From NCBI GenBank assembly GCA_045121595.1, contig JBGVGI010000053.1:1-15623 (forward strand): 15,623 nt of DNA. The letters are read 5' to 3'. Made by a program: the position numbers and the translations under genes. This DNA comes from Fumia sp045121595 (GTDB lineage: Bacteria > Bacillota > Clostridia > Oscillospirales > Ruminococcaceae). Positions 6,064-13,518 of this stretch are shown here, piece by piece (positions within the stretch are counted from its first letter, which is position 1; the number at the start of each line of letters is the position of its first letter). The notes beneath the pieces were generated by a model that saw only the letters and a list, made by a program, of their open reading frames with translations, had not been told where the DNA came from and made no database searches.

Positions 6064-6092
6064 TTGCAAAACTTCGTTAAATCGTGTACAAT
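6064..6092 (+). promoter_or_regulatory. Sigma-A promoter of the aminotransferase gene
   Basis: TTGCAA (6064-6069) and TACAAT (6087-6092) are separated by 17 bp, each close to consensus. The predicted start is near 6099, giving a leader of about 34 bases with GGAGG at 6120-6124. Confidence 0.8.
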
Positions 6093-6132
6093 AGATACAT
6101 TATGTAAAATAATAACTACGGAGGTTATCTTA

Positions 6133-7410
6133 ATGTCCCGCTACTGCGAACTTTCAAAAGAAGAACTTTTAAGTGTGAAAGAATCACTTTTAAAAGAATA
6201 CGAAGAAATTAAAGCATTAGGCTTAAAGCTTGATATGTCCAGAGGTAAACCCTCTCCTGCTCAGCTTGACCTTTCTATGGATATGTTGAACTGCCTTACT
6301 GCAGATGATATTGCATCCGTTACCCCCGATGTAAGAAACTACGGTGGTCTTGAAGGTATCGCCGAAATGAGAGAGCTTTATGCTGAAATCTTAGGTGTAA
6401 AAGCTTCCGAAATTTTTGTAGGCGGTAACTCAAGTCTTAATCTTATGTACGATACTATTTCCAAGGCAATGACTTTCGGATTCTATAATTCCAAAAAGCC
6501 GTGGAGTAAAGTTAAAAAGATTAAGTTCCTCTGCCCCGCCCCCGGATATGACCGTCATTTTGCTATTACAGAAGTCTTTGGTATTGAAATGATTACCGTT
6601 CCCATGACAGAAAACGGACCCGATATGGATATCGTTGAAAAACTCGTAGCAAAAGATGCATCCATTAAAGGTATCTGGTGTGTTCCTATGTACTCAAATC
6701 CTGAGGGCATCACCTACTCCGATGAAACGGTAAAGAGATTTGCCAATATGAAAACAAAAGCTGAAGACTTTAAAATCTTCTGGGATAACGCTTATTGTGT
6801 TCATCATATTAACGATACTCACGACGTTCTTTTAAATCTTATGGATGAATGTAAAAAAGTTGGAACCGAAGACCGTGTTATGATGTTCGCTTCCACTTCA
6901 AAGATTACCTTCAGTGGTGCAGGTGTTTCAGTATTTTCCTGCAGTGAAGCAAATATGAAATACCTTGTTAAACATATTTCTATAGAAACAATTGGTTACG
7001 ATAAGGTAAATCAGCTTCGTCATCTTAAATATTTCAAAAATGCTGACGGCATTTATGCTCATATGGAAAAACACGCTTTGCTTATGAAACCTAAGTTTGA
7101 CGTTGTTTTAAACTATCTTGAGTCAGAAATACGTGACCTTGAAATTGCAGAGTGGAAAAAACCTAACGGCGGTTACTTCGTTTCACTTAACGTTATGAAC
7201 GGCTGTGCAAAAAGAGTAGTTTCACTTTGTAAGGAAGCAGGTGTTGTACTCACACCCGCAGGTGCAACTTATCCTTACGGAAAAGACCCCGATGACAAGA
7301 ATATCCGTATTGCTCCTTCCTTCCCTTCACTTGAAGATTTGAAAAAGGCAACTGAAATTCTTTGTCTTTCCGTTAAACTTGCATCAGTTGAAAAACTTTT
7401 AAGCAAATAA
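6133..7410 (+). CDS. PLP-dependent aspartate-type aminotransferase (class I, MocR-like clade), 425 aa
   Basis: It most likely transfers the amino group between aspartate or a similar amino acid and 2-oxoglutarate in the cytosol. The sequence resembles the Aminotran_MocR family (PF12897), which includes the stand-alone aspartate aminotransferases of Corynebacterium type. Visible PLP-fold features are GGNSSLNLM (97-105, cofactor phosphate site), YSNPEG (187-192), WDNAY with Asp218 and Tyr221, the Schiff-base lysine in STSKITFSGAG (Lys257), and a C-terminal NIRIAPSFPS with the substrate carboxylate arginine. No MocR DNA-binding domain is attached. I chose ATG 6133, not an upstream in-frame ATG at 6028, because GGAGG lies eight bases before it and the promoter lies downstream of 6028. 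It is a single-gene unit ended by a terminator. Substrate specificity is inferred from the family. Confidence 0.88.
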   Translation: MSRYCELSKEELLSVKESLLKEYEEIKALGLKLDMSRGKPSPAQLDLSMDMLNCLTADDIASVTPDVRNYGGLEGIAEMRELYAEILGVKASEIFVGGNSSLNLMYDTISKAMTFGFYNSKKPWSKVKKIKFLCPAPGYDRHFAITEVFGIEMITVPMTENGPDMDIVEKLVAKDASIKGIWCVPMYSNPEGITYSDETVKRFANMKTKAEDFKIFWDNAYCVHHINDTHDVLLNLMDECKKVGTEDRVMMFASTSKITFSGAGVSVFSCSEANMKYLVKHISIETIGYDKVNQLRHLKYFKNADGIYAHMEKHALLMKPKFDVVLNYLESEIRDLEIAEWKKPNGGYFVSLNVMNGCAKRVVSLCKEAGVVLTPAGATYPYGKDPDDKNIRIAPSFPSLEDLKKATEILCLSVKLASVEKLLSK

Positions 7411-7413
7411 CAC

Positions 7414-7456
7414 AAGACCCTGTAATTGGAAAATAATTACAGGGTCTTTACTTTTT
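7414..7456 (+). terminator. Rho-independent terminator of the aminotransferase gene
   Basis: Perfect 14-bp arms AAGACCCTGTAATT (7414-7427) and AATTACAGGGTCTT (7435-7448) lie over a 7-base loop, followed by TACTTTTT. It starts three bases after the stop codon. Confidence 0.9.
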
Positions 7457-7475
7457 AAAAAGTTTATGATACAAT
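7447..7475 (+). promoter_or_regulatory. Promoter of the first secreted repeat protein
   Basis: An extended -10 TGA-TACAAT (7467-7475) has a -35-like TTTACT (7447-7452) at 17 bp. The -35 box overlaps the tail of the preceding terminator. The ribosome binding site AAAGGAG is at 7491-7497. Confidence 0.6.
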
Positions 7476-7506
7476 ATAAATACTTATACAAAAGGAGTTG
7501 TTTAGG

Positions 7507-8805
7507 ATGAAAAAAACTTTCTTTAAAAAATTCACATCTTTGGCAGTTGCTTTGATAATGGTTCTTTCAACCTGCACTGTATTTGCCTCCGCTGCACGTT
7601 CAAGCAGATACGAAGAAGAATACACTATCAGAGTTAACGAAACAGACAGATCACATTCTTTCACAGAAGTAAGTCAGAACAGAGCTTACTATGGTGAAAT
7701 TATCGAGCTCGACGTTACAATTGATGAAGATTATGCTCTTGATTACATACGCATTTCCTGGTACGACGAATACGGCAGCCGTGAAAAATATCTTTATGAA
7801 GACGATATGCTCGAAGATCTTTCCGACCGTGACGAATTCAGAGGCATCTGGGAATTCGTAATGCCCGAAGGCAACGTAAACATTTCCATCTATACTCAGG
7901 AAGACTGGCGTGACCAGACTTTCTCTATTGATTTCAATGAATCTGAACTCAGAAACGGTGAACTTCTTGCTTCCAAATACAGAGTTAAATACGGTGACGA
8001 TATCGTAATTACAGCTATTCCCGACTTAGGTTATGCAGTTGGCGAACTCAAAGTTAACCGTCAGCTTCTCACACCTTACAAAATCAACGTTGACGGCAGT
8101 GCCGAATACGAATATGAAGTTGACAGAGACAGAGTTGACGTTAAAGTAACCTTCGTAAAAGAAGAAAGAGGCGTTTACCCGATTTACCTTGACGTAGAAG
8201 AAGGCGGTAAAGCTGTTACAAATAAAGTAAGTGCAAAAGGCGGCGAAGAAGTAACAATCACTGTTACTCCCGACAAAGGTATGGTTGTTGATTCTGTTTT
8301 GATCGACAATATCGTTACAAAAGGAAAAGACAACGTTTATAAATTCACTATGTCCTATTATCCTGTAAACGTTGACGTTACTTTCAAAAAAGCTCCCGCA
8401 GGTTATACACCTTCTGCTCCTTCCGTTGTTCCCTCTAAACCTTCTGTAAACACATGGGAAAAAGTTGGTAACTACTGGAAGATCAAGAAAACAGACGGAA
8501 CATATGCAACAGGTTGGCAGAAAATGGACGGCTACTGGTATTACCTCGACAGAGCAGGTGATATGCTCACTGGTTGGCAGATGCTCGACGGCAAATGGTA
8601 CTTCCTTAAAAATTCCGGTGCTATGGCAACAAGCTGGCAGATCATTAATGGCAGCTGGTATTTCTTCAAAGGTGATGGTTCCATGGCTACAGGCTGGGCA
8701 GTTTCCGGTAACAAATGGTACTACTTCTACAAAGACGGAAAAATGGCTTCCTCAACAACTGTCGGCGGTTATAAATTAGGCGCAGACGGTGCATGGATTC
8801 AGTAA
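7507..8805 (+). CDS. Secreted protein with InlB-like beta repeats and C-terminal cell-wall-binding repeats, 432 aa
   Basis: The N-terminus is a Sec signal peptide (MKKTFFKKFTSL, then a hydrophobic stretch, cleavage likely near FASAA, residue 29-30). Next come about three beta-rich repeats (about 37-300). The clearest ends KGGEEVTITVTPDKGMVVDS followed by KFTMSYYPVNVDVTF, the pattern of divergent InlB B-repeat/bacterial repeat domains. After a proline/serine linker, residues 336-415 hold four 20-residue units of the form GWxxxxGxWYYxxxxGxMxT, as in choline- or glucan-binding surface proteins, and the end reads GADGAWIQ. It should bind the cell surface non-covalently; there is no sortase motif or enzyme domain. 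ATG 7507 is preferred to TTG 7498 because AAAGGAG lies nine bases upstream. It is paralogous to the next gene. The ligand and role are unknown. Confidence 0.85.
   Translation: MKKTFFKKFTSLAVALIMVLSTCTVFASAARSSRYEEEYTIRVNETDRSHSFTEVSQNRAYYGEIIELDVTIDEDYALDYIRISWYDEYGSREKYLYEDDMLEDLSDRDEFRGIWEFVMPEGNVNISIYTQEDWRDQTFSIDFNESELRNGELLASKYRVKYGDDIVITAIPDLGYAVGELKVNRQLLTPYKINVDGSAEYEYEVDRDRVDVKVTFVKEERGVYPIYLDVEEGGKAVTNKVSAKGGEEVTITVTPDKGMVVDSVLIDNIVTKGKDNVYKFTMSYYPVNVDVTFKKAPAGYTPSAPSVVPSKPSVNTWEKVGNYWKIKKTDGTYATGWQKMDGYWYYLDRAGDMLTGWQMLDGKWYFLKNSGAMATSWQIINGSWYFFKGDGSMATGWAVSGNKWYYFYKDGKMASSTTVGGYKLGADGAWIQ
8512..8751 (+). repeat. Four 60-bp coding repeats (cell-wall-binding units)
   Basis: Units begin at 8512, 8572, 8632 and 8692, each encoding G/SW...W-Y/F...G.M.(T/S). 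Protein conservation of W, Y and G exceeds DNA identity, so these are old, functionally constrained repeats and not a recent DNA expansion. Confidence 0.88.
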
Positions 8806-8809
8806 TTTT

Positions 8810-8841
8810 AATTCCCTTCCCTCGCGGAAGGGAATTTTTTT
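8810..8841 (+). terminator. Rho-independent terminator
   Basis: AATTCCCTTCC (8810-8820) and GGAAGGGAATT (8826-8836) form a perfect 11-bp stem with loop CTCGC, followed by a T-run to 8841. It begins five bases after the stop of the first secreted protein. Confidence 0.95.
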
Positions 8842-8862
8842 GTAAATTTTTTCAAAAAACTC

Positions 8863-8891
8863 TCCACATTTTTACATTTTTGTGATATTAT
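8863..8891 (+). promoter_or_regulatory. Promoter of the second secreted repeat protein
   Basis: An extended -10 TGA-TATTAT (8883-8891) has -35-like TCCACA (8863-8868) at 17 bp. It gives a short leader with AAGGAG at 8909-8914. Each secreted gene therefore has its own promoter and terminator. Confidence 0.62.
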
Positions 8892-8922
8892 AGTTTTATA
8901 CAGGTAAAAAGGAGTGTTTTAA

Positions 8923-10116
8923 ATGAAAAAAATTATTTCTTTATTAGTGTTATTGGCTATTACTGTTTCTTGCCTTACCCTTACAGTAAATGCAGAATCC
9001 GAATACAAGGTAAGCGTTTCCAACAGTGGAACAGGTATCGTTACCATTACCTCCGATAAGGAAACTGCATCAGAAGGTGAAACAGTTACTTTTACGGCAA
9101 CAGTATCAGAAGGCTATCTTCTCAAAGGTCTTTTCGTTTCTTACAAAGACAACGATGAAACCGTAAAAACACAGCTCATTTCAAAAGATGGTGAAACTTA
9201 TAAGTTTGATATGCCTGCCGCCGACGTAAGAGCTCACGCTACTGTCGAAAGAAACTGGCACAACGAAAAAGTAAATCTTGAATTCTCCGACGTATATGGT
9301 TACGGTGAAGTATTTTTAAACCAGTACTATGCATACTTTGGTGATGAACTCGAAATCAGAGTAAGACCTAAAAAAGGTATGGCTGTTGAATACGTTACAG
9401 TTAATGAAATTGAATTACCTCTTGAAGGTATGGTAGATGATATGTATAAATACCTTTATACGGTAGATGCTCGTGACGTAAAAATCGACGTAAAATTCCG
9501 CCCCGCATCCTCAACACTTTATACTGTAAACATTGATAAACGCATCGGATGCTCTGCATTTGCTGACGTTAAAAAAGCAAATCCCGGTGATACTGTAACA
9601 ATTTCTGTAAACCCTAACCCCGGTAAAGACTATATAACAGTAACCTGCGATAATAAAGTAATCAGCAAAACAGATAACAAATATATCTTTACAATGCCCG
9701 ACCACAACGTAACGATTGACGTAATCTGTACCTCTGAGGCAACTACACCTAAGACCCCAACGTGGGAACAGTTAGGCGGTAAATGGAAGCTTATTGGTGT
9801 AAACGGAAAGCCTATCATTGGTTGGTACAAGATGGACTTCAACTGGTACTTTATGGACAATGCAGGTAATATGGTAACAGGTTGGGTTAAGGATAAAAAC
9901 GTATGGTACTATATGAATTCAGATGGTGATATGGCAACCGGTTGGGTAAAAGATAACGGCAACTGGTACTTTATGGATAGCACAGGTGCTATGAAAACAG
10001 GCTGGATTTTATCAGGTAACAAATGGTACTACCTTTATGAAAACGGCAAAATGGCAACAAACACCTATATCGACAATCAGTATAAAATAGGTGCTGACGG
10101 TGCATGGATTAAATAA
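8923..10116 (+). CDS. Secreted protein with InlB-like beta repeats and C-terminal cell-wall-binding repeats, 397 aa (paralogue of the preceding gene)
   Basis: A Sec signal peptide (MKKIISLLVLLAITVS onward, cleavage likely after VNA, residue 24) precedes three beta repeats of about 80 residues: about 27-109 (with EGETVTFTATVSEGYLL and YKFDMPAADVRAHATV), 112-192 and 195-270 (with NPGDTVTISVNPNPGKDY and YIFTMPDHNVTIDV). These match the divergent InlB B-repeat pattern. Residues 300-379 hold four 20-residue W/Y/G cell-wall-binding units, followed by a tail ending GADGAWIK. Order, tail and linker match the upstream paralogue, so the pair arose by duplication. ATG 8923 has AAGGAG eight bases upstream. 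It probably stays non-covalently on the cell surface. No catalytic domain or sortase motif is visible, and the function is unknown. Confidence 0.85.
   Translation: MKKIISLLVLLAITVSCLTLTVNAESEYKVSVSNSGTGIVTITSDKETASEGETVTFTATVSEGYLLKGLFVSYKDNDETVKTQLISKDGETYKFDMPAADVRAHATVERNWHNEKVNLEFSDVYGYGEVFLNQYYAYFGDELEIRVRPKKGMAVEYVTVNEIELPLEGMVDDMYKYLYTVDARDVKIDVKFRPASSTLYTVNIDKRIGCSAFADVKKANPGDTVTISVNPNPGKDYITVTCDNKVISKTDNKYIFTMPDHNVTIDVICTSEATTPKTPTWEQLGGKWKLIGVNGKPIIGWYKMDFNWYFMDNAGNMVTGWVKDKNVWYYMNSDGDMATGWVKDNGNWYFMDSTGAMKTGWILSGNKWYYLYENGKMATNTYIDNQYKIGADGAWIK
9820..10059 (+). repeat. Four 60-bp coding repeats (cell-wall-binding units) in the second paralogue
   Basis: Units begin at 9820, 9880, 9940 and 10000, each encoding GW...WY...G.M.T. 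The second and third share GWVKD at the start. The count of four equals that of the upstream paralogue, suggesting the array predates the duplication. Confidence 0.88.
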
Positions 10117-10121
10117 TTATT

Positions 10122-10149
10122 ATCCCCTCCGATTCGGAGGGGATTTTTT
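10122..10149 (+). terminator. Rho-independent terminator
   Basis: ATCCCCTCC (10122-10130) and GGAGGGGAT (10136-10144) pair over loop GATTC, followed by six Ts. It lies just after the second secreted protein and immediately before the trpB promoter. Confidence 0.95.
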
Positions 10150-10150
10150 A

Positions 10151-10179
10151 TTGACAAAACTATAAAAATATTGTATTAT
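10151..10179 (+). promoter_or_regulatory. Sigma-A promoter of trpB
   Basis: There is a perfect -35 TTGACA (10151-10156), a 17-bp spacer and TATTAT (10174-10179). The start site near 10186 leaves a leader of about 23 bases, too short for a T-box, trp attenuator or riboswitch. A perfect TATAAT at 10187-10192 has no matching -35. Confidence 0.85.
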
Positions 10180-10208
10180 TTAAAGGTATAATGCAAAGGA
10201 GAGTTATT

Positions 10209-11453
10209 ATGAACAATTATAAAGAGTTTGATAATTACCTTAAAGAATATCCCTCCAAAGACGGATACTTTGGTGAATACGGCGGTGCATTTTTGCCTGA
10301 TGCACTTGTTCCCGCTTTTAAAGAAGCAGACGATGCTTATGAAGCTATCTGCCACTCTGCACAGTTCATCAACGAACTCCGCAGAATCCGTAAAGAATTT
10401 CAGGGCAGACCTACTCCCGTTTACCATTGTGAAAGACTTTCAAAGCTTTTCGGCAACTGCCAGATTTATTTGAAACGTGAAGACTTAAACCACACGGGTG
10501 CACATAAATTAAATCACTGCATGGGTGAAGGCTTACTCGCAAAATATATGGGTAAGAAAAAACTCATTGCTGAAACAGGTGCAGGTCAGCACGGTGTTGC
10601 TCTTGCAACCGCTGCCGCATATTTCGGTATGGAATGTGATATTTATATGGGTGAAGTTGATATTGCAAAACAGCATCCCAACGTTATCAGAATGAAAATG
10701 CTCGGCGCTAACGTTATTCCCGTAACTCACGGACTCAAGACTTTAAAAGAAGCTGTAGACGCTGCTTATGAAGCTTATCTCAAAGAATATGACCATGCTA
10801 TTTACTGTATCGGTTCTTGTCTTGGTGCTCATCCCTTCCCTAAAATCGTAAGAGATTTTCAGTCAGTGATCGGTATTGAAGCAAAAGAACAGTTTCTTGA
10901 AATGACAGGTATTATGCCTGATGCTATCTGTGCTTGTGTTGGTGGCGGTTCAAACTCTCTTGGTATGTTTACTCCCTTCCTCGCAGACCCCGTTGAAATC
11001 TATGGGGTTGAACCTTTGGGTAAAGGCGAAAACGTGGGTGACCATGCAGCTACAATGAAATTTGGTACCAAAGGCAGACTTCACGGTTTTGAAAGTTATC
11101 TCTTGCAGGACGAAAACGGCGAACCTTTGCCCGTTTACTCTATCGCAAGTGGTCTTGACTACCCCGGTGTAGGTCCTGAACACGCACATTTAAGAGACTG
11201 CGGACGCGTTCACTACGATGCAGTAACCGATGAAGAAGCTATGGAAGCATTCTTCCTTTTGAGCCGTTATGAAGGTATTATTCCTGCTATCGAAAGTGCT
11301 CATGCAGTGGCATTTGCTATTAAATATGCAAAAGAACATAAATCAGGTTCAATCCTTGCTTGTCTCTCAGGAAGAGGAGACAAAGACATCGACTACGTAT
11401 ACGAAAAATACGGTTGCGGTGAAAAATTCAAACTTGATTACGACGTAAAATAA
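10209..11453 (+). CDS. trpB: Tryptophan synthase beta subunit (stand-alone), 414 aa
   Basis: It joins indole with L-serine to give tryptophan, using PLP. Signature segments are GYFGEYGGAFLP (19-30), KREDLNHTGAHK with the PLP lysine Lys100, AETGAGQHGVA with catalytic Glu122, the phosphate loop GGGSN (245-249), LDYPGVGPEH (316-325) and SGRGDKD (387-393). The length is normal. ATG 10209 is chosen over the in-frame ATG at 10191 because AAGGAG (10196-10201) lies between them. No trpA or other trp gene is nearby, and the gene has its own promoter and terminator. In the COMM region that contacts TrpA it reads GSCLGAHPFP where most TrpB proteins have a G.(A/V)GPHP form. It could pair with a distant TrpA or act alone to salvage indole; the sequence cannot decide. 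Confidence 0.93.
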   Translation: MNNYKEFDNYLKEYPSKDGYFGEYGGAFLPDALVPAFKEADDAYEAICHSAQFINELRRIRKEFQGRPTPVYHCERLSKLFGNCQIYLKREDLNHTGAHKLNHCMGEGLLAKYMGKKKLIAETGAGQHGVALATAAAYFGMECDIYMGEVDIAKQHPNVIRMKMLGANVIPVTHGLKTLKEAVDAAYEAYLKEYDHAIYCIGSCLGAHPFPKIVRDFQSVIGIEAKEQFLEMTGIMPDAICACVGGGSNSLGMFTPFLADPVEIYGVEPLGKGENVGDHAATMKFGTKGRLHGFESYLLQDENGEPLPVYSIASGLDYPGVGPEHAHLRDCGRVHYDAVTDEEAMEAFFLLSRYEGIIPAIESAHAVAFAIKYAKEHKSGSILACLSGRGDKDIDYVYEKYGCGEKFKLDYDVK

Positions 11454-11459
11454 TTTTTT

Positions 11460-11487
11460 GAGGGAATTTTTAAAATTCCCTCTTTTT
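11460..11487 (+). terminator. Rho-independent terminator of trpB
   Basis: GAGGGAATTTT (11460-11470) and AAAATTCCCTC (11472-11482) are perfect complements around a single T (the real loop is wider), followed by TTTTTATTTT. It starts seven bases after the stop codon. The stem is symmetrical with A/T flanks. Confidence 0.92.
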
Positions 11488-11501
11488 ATTTTATAAAAAC
11501 A

Positions 11502-11530
11502 TTGATTAATACAGAGTTTTGTGATATAAT
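11502..11530 (+). promoter_or_regulatory. Sigma-A promoter of the acn-icd-rex operon
   Basis: TTGATT (11502-11507), a 17-bp spacer and a perfect TATAAT (11525-11530) with an upstream TG (extended -10). The start near 11537 gives a leader of about 29 bases. Confidence 0.85.
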
Positions 11531-11536
11531 TAACGA
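11519..11536. promoter_or_regulatory. Candidate Rex operator over the operon's -10 box
   Basis: The 18-bp site TTGTGATATAATTAACGA fits the clostridial Rex consensus TTGTTAA-N4-TTAACAA at 11 of 14 defined positions (5/7 left half, 6/7 right half). It covers the -10 box and the start site, where Rex would block transcription. The rex gene is the third gene of this operon. The left half is also explained by the TGTGATAT extended -10 that recurs in this window, so the right half is the real evidence. Confidence 0.55.
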
Positions 11537-11565
11537 TATATGTAAAAAAGAAAGGAAGTACCCAA

Positions 11566-13500
11566 ATGGGATACACAATTGCTGAAAAAATTATTAAAGC
11601 ACACCTTGTTGACGGTGAAATGGTAAAAGGTACTGAAATCGGTATTAAAATCGACCAGACCCTTACTCAGGACGCTACAGGCACTATGGCTTATCTTGAA
11701 TTTGAAGCTATGGGTGTTAAACGCGTTAAAACCGAAAAAAGTGTAGCTTACATAGACCATAACACTTTACAGTCAGGCTTTGAAAATGCAGACGATCACC
11801 GTTTTATCGGTTCCGTTGCAAAAAAACACGGTATTTATTTTTCACGCCCAGGTAACGGTATCTGCCATCAGGTACAACTTGAACGTTTTGCTATCCCCGG
11901 AAAAACTTTAATTGGTTCCGATAGCCATACCCCTACAGCAGGCGGTATTGGAAGCTTCGCTTGTGGTGCAGGCGGACTTGACGTTGCAGTTGCAATGGGT
12001 GGCGGTGCTTACTATATCACTATGCCTTATATGGTAAGAATCAATCTCACAGGAAAACTCAATTCCTGGGTAAGCGCTAAAGACGTAATTTTAGAAGTGC
12101 TCAGAATTTTATCAGTTAAAGGTGGCGTTGGAAAAGTTATCGAGTATGGCGGTGAAGGTGTAAAAACACTCTCCGTTCCCGAACGTGCCACTATCACAAA
12201 TATGGGTGCAGAACTCGGTGCTACTACTTCTATCTTCCCCTCTGACGAAACTACAAAAGCTTTCCTTAAAGCTCAGGGCAGAGAAAATGACTGGGTTGAG
12301 ATTAAACCCGACGAAGATGCAGTATATGATGAGGTTTATGAAATCAACCTCTCCGATCTCAAACCTTTGGCTGCTTGTCCTCACTCTCCCGATAACATCA
12401 AATCTATTGAAAGTTTAAGCGGCGAAAAAATCGATCAGGTTTGTATCGGCTCATGCACAAACTCTTCTTATCACGATATGATGAAGGTAGCTCATATCTT
12501 AAAAGGCAAAAAAGTTCATCCTGACGTTTCACTTGCAATTGCACCTGGTTCCAAGCAGGTACTTAATATGCTCGCATTAAACGGTGCTCTTGCTGACCTT
12601 ATCGGTGCGGGTGCAAGAATTCTTGAATCCGCATGTGGTCCTTGTATCGGTATGGGACAGTCACCGAATTCCAAGGGTATTTCTCTTCGTACATTCAACC
12701 GTAACTTTGAAGGCAGAAGCGGTACTAAAGATGCAGGTGTTTACCTTGTAAGCCCTGAAACTGCTGCTGCATCTGCTTTGACAGGCGTATTTACTGACCC
12801 CACAACTTTGGGTGATATGCCTTACATCCCTATGCCTGAACAGTTTTTAATCAACGATAATATGGTTGAAGCACCCGTTGACGAAAAGGATATGGACTCT
12901 ATTGTTGTTTTACGTGGTCCTAACATTAAGCCTTTCCCGACTACAACTCCTCTCGATGAAACTATCAGTTGCGACGTTATCTTAAAAGTCGGTGACAATA
13001 TCACAACCGACCATATTATGCCTGCAGGCGCTAAAATTCTTCCCTATCGCTCCAATATCCCTCATCTTTCCCAGTACTGCTTTGCAGTTTGCGATGAATC
13101 CTTCCCCGAACGTGCTAAAGCTGCAGGAAAAGGTATTATTATCGGTGGAAGCAACTACGGTCAGGGTTCCTCACGTGAACATGCGGCTTTAGTTCCGTTG
13201 TACCTTGGTATCAAAGCTGTAATAGTAAAAAGCTTTGCACGTATTCATAAACAGAATCTTGTAAATGCAGGTATTCTCCCCCTCACCTTCAAAAATGAAG
13301 CTGATTACGACGTAGTTTCTCAGGGTGACGCTATTGCCCTTAACGATATCCGTAAAGCAATCATTAATGATGAAGAAATCTTCTTGACACTTAAAGACGG
13401 CAAAAAGATTCCGCTTATCTGTGACCTCAGTGGCCGTGCTAAGGATATTCTTCTTGCAGGTGGTCTTCTCAACTATACAAAAGAACAGAGTGAAAAATAA
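11566..13500 (+). CDS. acn: Aconitate hydratase (aconitase), 644 aa
   Basis: It isomerises citrate to isocitrate through cis-aconitate with a 4Fe-4S cluster in the cytosol. Cluster ligands are Cys297 (GSCTNS) and Cys357 and Cys360 (ACGPCIGMG). Active-site segments are DHNT (64-67), GSDSHT (117-122) and, in the C-terminal swivel domain, GGSNYGQGSSREHA (527-540). At 644 aa it is shorter than AcnA or AcnB of E. coli (about 870-890) and matches the compact bacterial aconitase type common in Clostridia. AAAGGAA precedes the ATG by about eight bases. It is the first gene of an operon: icd follows after 18 bp and rex after a further 11 bp. With icd it supplies 2-oxoglutarate for glutamate. Isopropylmalate isomerase is a relative, but the single-chain fusion of both domains and the icd neighbour favour aconitase. 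Confidence 0.95.
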   Translation: MGYTIAEKIIKAHLVDGEMVKGTEIGIKIDQTLTQDATGTMAYLEFEAMGVKRVKTEKSVAYIDHNTLQSGFENADDHRFIGSVAKKHGIYFSRPGNGICHQVQLERFAIPGKTLIGSDSHTPTAGGIGSFACGAGGLDVAVAMGGGAYYITMPYMVRINLTGKLNSWVSAKDVILEVLRILSVKGGVGKVIEYGGEGVKTLSVPERATITNMGAELGATTSIFPSDETTKAFLKAQGRENDWVEIKPDEDAVYDEVYEINLSDLKPLAACPHSPDNIKSIESLSGEKIDQVCIGSCTNSSYHDMMKVAHILKGKKVHPDVSLAIAPGSKQVLNMLALNGALADLIGAGARILESACGPCIGMGQSPNSKGISLRTFNRNFEGRSGTKDAGVYLVSPETAAASALTGVFTDPTTLGDMPYIPMPEQFLINDNMVEAPVDEKDMDSIVVLRGPNIKPFPTTTPLDETISCDVILKVGDNITTDHIMPAGAKILPYRSNIPHLSQYCFAVCDESFPERAKAAGKGIIIGGSNYGQGSSREHAALVPLYLGIKAVIVKSFARIHKQNLVNAGILPLTFKNEADYDVVSQGDAIALNDIRKAIINDEEIFLTLKDGKKIPLICDLSGRAKDILLAGGLLNYTKEQSEK

Positions 13501-13518
13501 GAAAGGGAGTTTTTAAAA

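Noticed and set aside
6028..6132. Upstream in-frame start for the aminotransferase (ATG 6028)
   Set aside because: The best promoter (6064-6092) lies downstream of that ATG, there is no ribosome binding site, and the extra 35 residues do not resemble the family's N-terminus.
8923..8994. Possible lipoprotein signal in the second secreted protein (cysteine in ITVSC) and in the first (LSTC)
   Set aside because: The residues before the cysteines do not fit a good lipobox (T at -3 or T at -1), and both proteins have ordinary signal-peptidase I sites (VNA, ASA) further on.
8512..10059. Regularly spaced 60-bp repeats that could suggest a CRISPR-like or minisatellite array
   Set aside because: They are in-frame protein repeats with the W/Y/G wall-binding pattern. 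DNA identity between units is low and there are no conserved direct repeats with unique spacers.
10117..10208. Possible riboswitch, T-box or trp leader upstream of trpB
   Set aside because: The gap holds the preceding terminator and a consensus promoter. The remaining leader is only about 23 bases and cannot fold into such an element.
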